A stretch of 64,000 nucleotides of DNA, from the NCBI GenBank assembly GCA_951799405.1, contig OX637352.1, forward strand, positions 10,674,820 to 10,738,819. The letters are read 5' to 3'. The notes under the pieces are model-generated. The model did no database searches. It had not been told where the DNA came from and saw only the letters and a program-made list of their open reading frames with translations. Positions within the stretch are counted from its first letter, which is position 1, and the number at the start of each line of letters is the position of its first letter. Made by a program: the position numbers and the translations under genes. Below, in pieces: positions 57,671 to 64,000 of the stretch. Origin of the DNA: Agapetus fuscipes. Taxonomy: Eukaryota; Arthropoda; Insecta; Trichoptera; Glossosomatidae.

Positions 57671-58019
57671 TCAATAATTCATGTTTATTTAAATATACCT
57701 TGATTGCCTTCTCTTCAAAATGAGGGGAATCGGTTATATTGACTTACGCAAAAAAATTTGGGGTAATGGATAAAAAAGTTCCCCGACCGCTGCTTTAAGG
57801 TATAAAAAAAATATAAATACATTCAGGGATATTCAAAATACGTTAAATGCGTAGCTGATCCATGATTCATCTTTTTTTTTCAATAGAAAATTTACGTTAG
57901 GTGGGGGTTGAGCCACGGATTTTTTTTGTGTGTGAATAACACCAATAGAATTTGCGAAAAGATAATTGAAAATATGTATTGTATTGCAAACATAGATCAC
58001 ATACTGTAACAACCCCTGT

Positions 58020-58278
58020 CTAATCTAATCTAATCCAATCTAATCTAAGTTGCAAAATATTTGTAACATTAGAGATTCACATTAAATGCATTGTCACAAA
58101 CAGGCACGTATAAGTTCGCGCTTAAATATGCCGCATGTGGTCCTACAATATAAAAACCGAATCTTAAATGAACATAGACCCTGCAACTCCTGCCGATCTT
58201 TCCTGAAACAGTGGTGACATTGGCAAAGTGAACCATTTTCTACAGCATGGGTGGTCAGCCGCATACCAACCTGTAAGT
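58020..58278 (-). repeat. RepA copy with (TCTAA)n tail
   Basis: CTAATCTAATCTAATCCAAT then TCTAAGTTGC to CCAACCTGTAAGTCGAAG. Confidence 0.87.
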
Positions 58279-58289
58279 CGAAGAACATA

Positions 58290-59340
58290 CACAACAAATT
58301 ACATTTTTTAAAATCAACAAATTATAACATGTATGGACATCAAAAACTTACAGAAAAAAAATTATAATTTTAATGTGCGCCCCATTTCACACAAACCACC
58401 CTCACTACCCAAACTACCAACCAAAACACATCAAAACAATTATAACGCGTGCGCACAGCGTTCGCACAGACATGAATTTAAATGCCTCCAACTTTGTGGA
58501 ATGATTTAATAGTTTCACAATTTTTTTTTAAACGAAAGGAAGCTGTGAAGTCCTTTGTTTTCTTTTTAATTTGTAATTAAGTAAGTTGAAACGTATAATG
58601 TGCCTATTTTAGTTAAATTAATTTCTAACCCACAAATATCATAAATAAATGGTTTCACTGGAGAAACATTTTGAAATATTTTTTTGAATAAGTTCTTTTA
58701 TAATTTTAATGCCTGAAATATTATATTTTTTTAATTGTGGAAATGCTTTGATATTTGCTTATTTTTATAATCAAGTATTTGGAATAAACTATTTTTTTTG
58801 TAAATATTCAAACCCAAAATGCAAATTGAAAAAAAAGGGAATGTTTTCTTTTTAATTTATTTTACAAACGTGTTTGGATTATCATTTAAAAGAAATAAAA
58901 ATGGTTCATTTAAAAATAAACAAACAAATAAATGTTAATGCTTTTCTTCAAATGTTTGTTTTATTTTATACAACTCAAATATTTTTACAATTAATGTAAA
59001 TCACCATTTAAAAAAATACGAATGCGTAGAAGAAACAAAACACGTCTTTAAATCAGGTATTGGTGTTTTTTTTCTTTTGTAAAGTTAAAATGTTCATATC
59101 GTTATAAATTATATATTTTTTTAATTTAATTTAATAAAATAACCAGTTTGGAGGTTTATATTTTTTAATATTTCATTGATCTGAATAAAAACAAGAAATT
59201 ATTTATTCATTTTGACAGTTCTTGCAATGAGAAAAAGTATGTACTGTTAAAACCGGTTTTCTAGTAAAACCATTTTAAGCATTTGTTGATTCTACCTTTA
59301 CCCACTCAGTATATATAAAAATATTATGTAGGTAGGTAGT
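58290..59340. other. Long AT-rich interval, no gene seen
   Basis: Over 1 kb of AT-rich sequence with dense stops and no repeat family recognised. A candidate for ordinary intergenic DNA. Confidence 0.6.
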
Positions 59341-59355
59341 GTATTGTTGTCAGTT

Positions 59356-59455
59356 GAGGTAAATATGACTTTGAAAACATTCGTGTGATTAGATTTTGCA
59401 TAAAAGAGGTAAATATGACTTTGAAAACATTCGTGTGAATAGATTTTGCATAAAT
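59356..59455. repeat. Two 50-bp tandem units
   Basis: GAGGTAAATATGACTTTGAA … TAGATTTTGCATAAA occurs twice with a 50-bp period and one or two differences. Confidence 0.9.
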
Positions 59456-59459
59456 GATT

Positions 59460-59948
59460 CGGACTGGTCCGTAGTCTAATGGCAACACTTCGGACTCGTT
59501 AATGGAAGGTTGTGGGTTCGAATGCCGGCGGAGCACAAAAAATATACCATTTTTATTTTCAAATTTGTTCTACGATGGGTTGAAAAAATCATATACCTTT
59601 AGCAAAGCCCGTTCATCCAAAGGCCCATCCAGCCTTACAGCAACTGGATCTTGCTTGAGAATTGGCGCTTTGTAGCGACGACCAAGCTCGTATAAATTCC
59701 GATTGATAGCTCATTTGGTAGAATGCTTGCATTCCATGCCGAGAGCAAGGGTTCGATCCCCACCGAGGGTATCAGAAATGATTTCCCGATTCGGTGTCTA
59801 ATTCAAACGCAAAATAAATACCAGCAAGGTGTACTCCGCCTTCACAAGAAATGAGAACCAGCCCCACCGGGAGCTGGGAAACCCCACTTCCACTGAAAGT
59901 GGTTGGTGTGAAGCCGGCCCCCGGTAAAAATAAATAGGTCCCGAATCA
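59460..59948 (+). mobile_element. Composite SINE: SINE-C joined to SINE-B
   Basis: SINE-C head (GGACTGGTCCGTAGTCTAAT, GGTTCGAATGCCGGCGGAGC) and body to GCGACGACCAAGCTCGTA at ~59692, then TAAATTCCGATTGATAGCTC starts SINE-B (B box GGGTTCGATCCCC), which runs to ~59948. Confidence 0.88.
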
Positions 59949-59989
59949 CCGCAGGCCAGAAATATCACTACATGTATGGCTATTCAGTG

Positions 59990-60062
59990 TGTAGCGATAA
60001 GGGATTCGAGCCCACGACCTTCCATTTACGAGTCCAAAGCGTTACCACTAGACTAAAGACCG
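59990..60062 (-). mobile_element. SINE-C head fragment
   Basis: Minus strand: ACGGTCTTTAGTCTAGTGGT, TAAATGGAAGGTCGTGGGCT, CGAATCCCTTA. Confidence 0.75.
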
Positions 60063-60519
60063 TTGAATTTTTTTTTCAGGTCCATTCCGTATTTTTCGGT
60101 CGATTCCATATTAATTTTCTTCACATTTTTTTGTGTATAAAAACTAAAAAATAAGCTACGATTGTTATTTGTTTTCATTGACCTACAAAATGCATTATTA
60201 AAAAGTAATTTATTAAAAATCACAATTCTTTTTTTGGAGGCCAAACTTTAAGAACAGCTCGCGGGTCACAGACTCTCAAAAATATCCAATGACCTTAGTT
60301 TTGATATGATGGCCATTTAGAGTATTGCGAATGATCAGGAAATGAGAAAATGATTTATTTGTTCTTTTTATACAAAAAAATAATAATAATAATGAGGATG
60401 CGAGGGTAATTTGTTTCGACAAAAAATTATTGCATTTTTTTAATTGCAGAAACTTATGGCCTTCAAGTTTGTACTGGTGTTACTCTAATCTCATTTCTAA
60501 TAACAATCTCTAATAACAT

Positions 60520-60742
60520 ATCTAAAAGATATGTTACATTGGAGATTCACATTACATGCATTCCCACAACCAGACACGTATAAGTTCGCGCTTGCACAAT
60601 CATGCCTTATGTGAACCTACAACATAAAAACCAAATCTCAAATGGACATACACCCTGCAACTCTTACCGTCCTTCCCTGAAACAGGGGTGACATTGGCAA
60701 AGTGGTGGTCAGCCGCATACCAACCTATAAGTCAAGGAATAT
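60520..60742 (-). repeat. RepA copy
   Basis: ATATGTTACATTGGAGATTC to CCAACCTATAAGTCAAGG. Confidence 0.83.
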
Positions 60743-60799
60743 ACACGACAAATTACATTTTATGTACATAGTCTTATAAACGTATTCCTTAACTTAATG

Positions 60800-61000
60800 T
60801 GACTAGCCTGCACATTTAAAGCCACTTCTTACCGTGTTGTCTATACTGCACATAAAGCGCTACTTCTTACGCGTTGCCCGATGGGTAGAATTATTTAAAA
60901 ATACAAATATTGGCTGCATATTCAGAGAAACTTTTTAACGTGTTGTCAACGCAACTAAGCAGCACGTATGGTGCAACTTCTTACAAGATGTCCCCCAGGT
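60800..61000 (-). repeat. Three SINE-B tail units
   Basis: GCACATTTAAAGCCACTTCT, GCACATAAAGCGCTACTTCT and GCACGTATGGTGCAACTTCT, each followed by a TACG/CGTGTTG-like word, are diverged copies of the SINE-B 3' tail. Confidence 0.6.
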
Positions 61001-61004
61001 ACTA

Positions 61005-61270
61005 TCTATAATCTATGTAAATCTAAGTTGCAAAGATATGTAACATTTAAGATTCATATTAAATGCATTGCCATAAGCAGACGCGTATAAGTTCACGTTT
61101 AAAAAAAATTGTTGCATGTGTACTTACAAATTTAAATCCAAGCCGCGAATGAACATTAGCCCTGCAACTTTTGCCGAACTTCTACGAAACAGGGCATTGA
61201 CATTGGCAAAGTGAACCATTTTATTGAGTATGAGTGGTCAGCCTCATACCAACCTACAAGTAAAGGAATA
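61005..61270 (-). repeat. RepA copy, complete
   Basis: AATCTAAGTTGCAAAGATAT to CCAACCTACAAGTAAAGG. Confidence 0.85.
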
Positions 61271-62016
61271 CAAATAATAAATAACAAAAATAATAATTTA
61301 AAAAAAACTAGTATCTGTTCTTCGCTATGTATTTGCAACTTAGTTTATAGATGAGTGTTCAGCCTTAAAAACATCAAAGAGACAAGCGAAACGTCCAGAG
61401 AAGGATTAACCTCAATTGTATTTATGTAACGGTTTGTTTTTTATATTCATCTTAATTTTTTCATCGTATTAAATCCAGCAAGTACTCGTATCTATGTTAA
61501 ATGACAAACTTTGAACTGGGTTTTTTTTATGAAAATGCTTCAAAAGAAAAAAAAAAGTCATTTCATAATCTCCAAAGGAAAAAAATGTCTTTGAGATACG
61601 AATATATTTTTATGGTTATCTTCGATGCAATGGTCCGCCATTTTGATATATCCAGACAAACCTCTCAATGCCCTATTGTGCTCCTTATATCTAACAATAA
61701 AGGAAAAAAAACTCTCTGAATCAGTGTTGTAATTTTAGATTTTAGTTGTTCTCTTGATAATGATGTGAAAACATCAAAAGCGCTCGAGAAATATATCAAC
61801 TCGTGTAGAAAAACTTTGTTTGATTTTTATTTATTTTTTAGTTTGTTGTCATATTTCTTTTATATATAATTTAAACGGTGTTATTTTTTCAAAAATAAAT
61901 AACTAATTCAACTATTTTTTGAGCCGTTACTTTTTTTAATAACCTTCATCGTCGGATAACAAAGGCTGGATGGACCTTTGGTGGGTAAATATTCATTGGT
62001 TGTTTGAATCTTACAG

Positions 62017-62208
62017 GCTGATCCGTAACAATGGTGAAAATGCTGCCCGAAGACTTGTTCATCCAGAAGAACTTTCTCCGCACCTGCCATGAGAACCACA
62101 ACATCCTGGTGAAGAGCCTGAACAAGACGGAGAATTACATGAAGGAGAGCATAGAAATACTGCAGAAATGGTGTGCAGAACAACCTCACTTCCCGCCAAA
62201 CGCTTTCT
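62017..62208 (+). CDS. CRAL-TRIO gene 3, exon with start codon (gene continues beyond the window)
   Basis: Acceptor GTTTGAATCTTACAG, a 14-nt leader and an ATG at 62031. It codes 59 residues plus one base: MVKMLPEDLFIQKNFLRTCH, ENHNILVKSLNKTENYMKES, IEILQKWCAEQPHFPPNAF, with donor GTAAGT after the first base of a codon (phase 1). This mirrors the start-codon exons of gene 1 and gene 2: M-x-P near the start, FLRT, and EQPHFP just before the intron. A second ATG at 62040 aligns better with the MMP start of the paralogues and may be the true initiator. The remaining exons (CRAL-TRIO-N second half, lipid pocket, C-terminus) must lie to the right of 64000; none is seen in the last 1.8 kb, which is all repeats. 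Same strand as gene 2, ~10.6 kb downstream of its stop codon. Confidence 0.88.
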
Positions 62209-62299
62209 GTAAGTCATTTATTTACTCACTCACTTACATACTTAGTCAGTCATTCGCGTCCAATGTGCTTACCAGGAAATGTTTTGTATCTTTAATAAT

Positions 62300-62540
62300 C
62301 CACAATCTATAATCTGAGTTGCAAAGATATATAACATTTAAGATTTATATGAAATGTATTCCCACAAGCAGACACGTATAAGTTCAAACTTCAGACTTAC
62401 AGTATAAAAACCCAATCTAAAATTAACACAAGTCCTGCAACTCTTGCCGGCCTGCCCTAAAACAGGGGTGACATTGGCAAAGTGAACTATTTTTGTACAG
62501 TTTGGGTAGTCAGTCACATACCATCCTATAAGTCAAGGAA
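62300..62540 (-). repeat. RepA copy, middle deletion
   Basis: AATCTGAGTTGCAAAGATAT to CATCCTATAAGTCAAGG, lacking ~20 bp near the TTCAAACTTCAGACTTAC junction. In intron 1 of gene 3. Confidence 0.83.
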
Positions 62541-62639
62541 GTCAAACAATTAATTACATCCAGCTATATAAAAAAAATAAGACCAAAATCTACAAAACAT
62601 CTATAAAAAAAACGAAAATTGAAAACTTCAAAGCCTTTT

Positions 62640-63000
62640 CCAAGCCACCTACATTACAGATCAGCCGTCATATTTTTCGATCAACATCGATAAAAAATCT
62701 TTCATTTCATCCAGTGTCATAACCTTTTTCATACAAGCTCTCCTTTTATTATGACTCTGGATATCCCATTCATTCGCTAATTCAGGAATTTGGTCCATCC
62801 ATACCTTTCTTGGTCTTCCTCTACCACGAAATCTATCTATTCTTGCAACATATACTTTCGTCGTCAGTCTTTCATCATTCATTTTCTCCATATGTGCAAA
62901 CCATCTTGACAAACTTCTTTTAATCTTCACTTTAACACTTTCTCTTGCACCACATTCTTCTCTTACAAGAATATTCCTCACCCCATCACTCCGTTTTTAC
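62640..63000 (-). pseudogene. LINE-X C-terminal fragment
   Basis: Minus strand: RNILVREECGARESVKVKIK, RSLSRWFAHMEKMNDERLTT, RGRGRPRKVWMDQIPELANE, WDIQSHNKRRACMKKVMTLD. Its 5' side abuts the solo LTR, which has interrupted or truncated it. Confidence 0.85.
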
Positions 63001-63004
63001 CAAT

Positions 63005-63637
63005 TGTTATGTTTCGATTGAAAAGGTATCTTCAGGATACTTACATCCGGCTAGCTCTCATCAGCATCACTCTCAGGGCGCGGGGGTCTTTCTTTCGGTT
63101 GCTCACTTGTACTTTGGGAAGGGTTTTATAATTAAAAGATAAAGTTAACATGAACAAATAAGGGTTTATTACTGTACTAATATGGGGGGGGAAAGGGGAA
63201 ATAAGGGATTGGCCAGACCTACAGGTTGTCACCAGAACACTCCCTATTCCGTTGGCTGGAGTTCTAAACGGAAGGCCTGGGGCAGCGCCCCAGGCTAGCG
63301 GCGGTTCACAGGGCGGACGCCTCCACACGTGGGAGCCTCTGGGTGGGCGCTCCTATGCCTCTGGTCCACAAGGCGGGTGCCTTGCTGGCAGGAAATCCAA
63401 GTAGATGGGGGGGGGAGGGAGCTCCATCGTAGTGCCCCCTCCTGCACCGCTTGGTGCTTGGTCGCTAACGTCTGACTCACTTCACATCTCGCCGGGAACT
63501 AACGAACGACGGCCTGATTAGTTCATACGGTGCAGTTCGGCCGCTTCCGTGACCGTTCGGCTCCGCTCGGCCCACAAACACACACTGCACACTTCGGGAT
63601 TGTTTTTTTATAATATGTTATTTAAAATAACATAACA
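63005..63637 (-). mobile_element. Solo LTR (copy 3 of 3)
   Basis: 633 bp inverted copy: the plus-strand right end, reverse complemented, reads TGTTATGTTATTTTAAATAA, and the left end TGTTATGTTTCG gives …CATAACA. 4-bp duplication CAAT at 63001-63004 and 63638-63641. In intron 1 of gene 3. Confidence 0.9.
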
Positions 63638-63659
63638 CAATCATACGCACTTCTTAGAA

Positions 63660-64000
63660 AATCCGTATCACTTGGCGTAATGAAGTCACCAACGAGGAAG
63701 TCCTCGGCGAACTTCTGCCTACATTCTTCGATGGCCCTTCAGCTCATATCGAGCCCGGGTCTCCAATTCCTCCTGTCTACCGGTGCGGATTTTCAGTTTG
63801 CCACTTGTAGCTGTTTGCGTCCTTCTTCACCTCATCCTAGTATCTTATTCTAGGTCTGCCTATGGTGCTTTATCCACCCGGATGTCCCTCAAAGATATTT
63901 TTTCGTACCCGTGAATACGACATTCTGTGCACATGTCCGCCCCATTTAAGCTTGTTTAATCTAGCATGTACAGAGAGTCTAGGCTTTTCATAGGTGTTAT
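63660..64000 (-). pseudogene. LINE RT C-terminal fragment, decayed
   Basis: Minus strand reads RLNKLKWGGHVHRMSYSRVR, KNIFEGHPGG, stop, IGRPRIRY, stop, DEVKKDANSYKWQTE. 'RL..LRW.GHV.RM……GRPR.RW.DEV' is a non-LTR RT C-terminal pattern. Two stops, cut by the window edge. Confidence 0.7.

Larger units (their letters stand above)
56974..57792. mobile_element. hAT-like element K, 8-bp TSD, carrying a Penelope insert
   Basis: Ends TTGCGAGCGGGGAAC and (reverse complement of right) CAGCGGTCGGGGAAC, each followed within 20 bp by an ATTACCCCAAA word. The 8-bp duplication CTTTAAGG lies at 56966-56973 and 57793-57800. Without the Penelope insert it is ~270 bp. Confidence 0.87.

Noticed and set aside
61370..61410. 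GCGAAACGTCC word resembling Penelope terminal repeats
   Set aside because: No CTGANGA partner or inverted arm nearby; too little to call.

Overview
This is a gene-poor, transposon-saturated stretch of animal nuclear DNA, most likely from an insect. A moth or butterfly is my guess, but the sequence does not prove it. Evidence for a eukaryote: GT-AG introns with conserved phases, tRNA-derived SINEs, several non-LTR retrotransposon clades, solo LTRs, hAT-type elements with 8-bp target duplications and a Penelope-like remnant. There are no bacterial-type operons, rRNAs or CRISPR arrays.

The only host genes I can support are three paralogues of the CRAL-TRIO (Sec14-like / alpha-tocopherol-transfer-protein-like) lipid-carrier family. 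Gene 1 lies on the minus strand (coding exons between 13090 and 4167). Gene 2 lies on the plus strand (37449 to 51439). Gene 3 is on the plus strand, with only its first coding exon (62031-62208) inside the window. Genes 1 and 2 are divergent. Each spliced CDS is 963 nt (320 aa), with five coding exons and identical intron phases (1, 2, 0, 1). All three genes have a splice acceptor 8-23 nt before the start codon, so each must have an upstream non-coding exon that I cannot locate.

The rest is repeats. The dominant one is a ~250-260 bp family, called RepA here: about 25 dispersed copies in both orientations plus two local tandem arrays (5040-7490, period ~0.4 kb; 39301-41290, period 262 bp). 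There are tRNA-headed SINEs (called SINE-B, -C and -D). Non-LTR elements include a near-complete two-ORF LINE in intron 1 of gene 2 (ORF2 intact, 964 aa), a 5'-truncated LINE with an open RT frame (32759-34909), L2/CR1-like fragments, and many 3' fragments of a LINE I call LINE-X. There are three solo LTRs of one family with perfect 4-bp target duplications, two degenerate solo LTRs of another, at least three hAT-like elements with perfect 8-bp duplications, and several palindromic MITEs.

Layout: 0-4 kb repeats; 4.1-13.1 kb gene 1; 13.1-37.4 kb intergenic repeats; 37.4-51.4 kb gene 2; 51.4-62 kb repeats, including a nested MITE/hAT/Penelope stack at 56.7-57.8 kb; 62 kb onward start of gene 3.

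The most unusual observation is modular SINE architecture. One tRNA-headed body (SINE-C) is joined, at the same point after AAGCTYGTA, to three different 3' modules: the 3' end of an L2-like LINE, the 3' end of a second LINE, or an entire SINE-B. LINEs carrying both of the LINE-type tails are present in this window.
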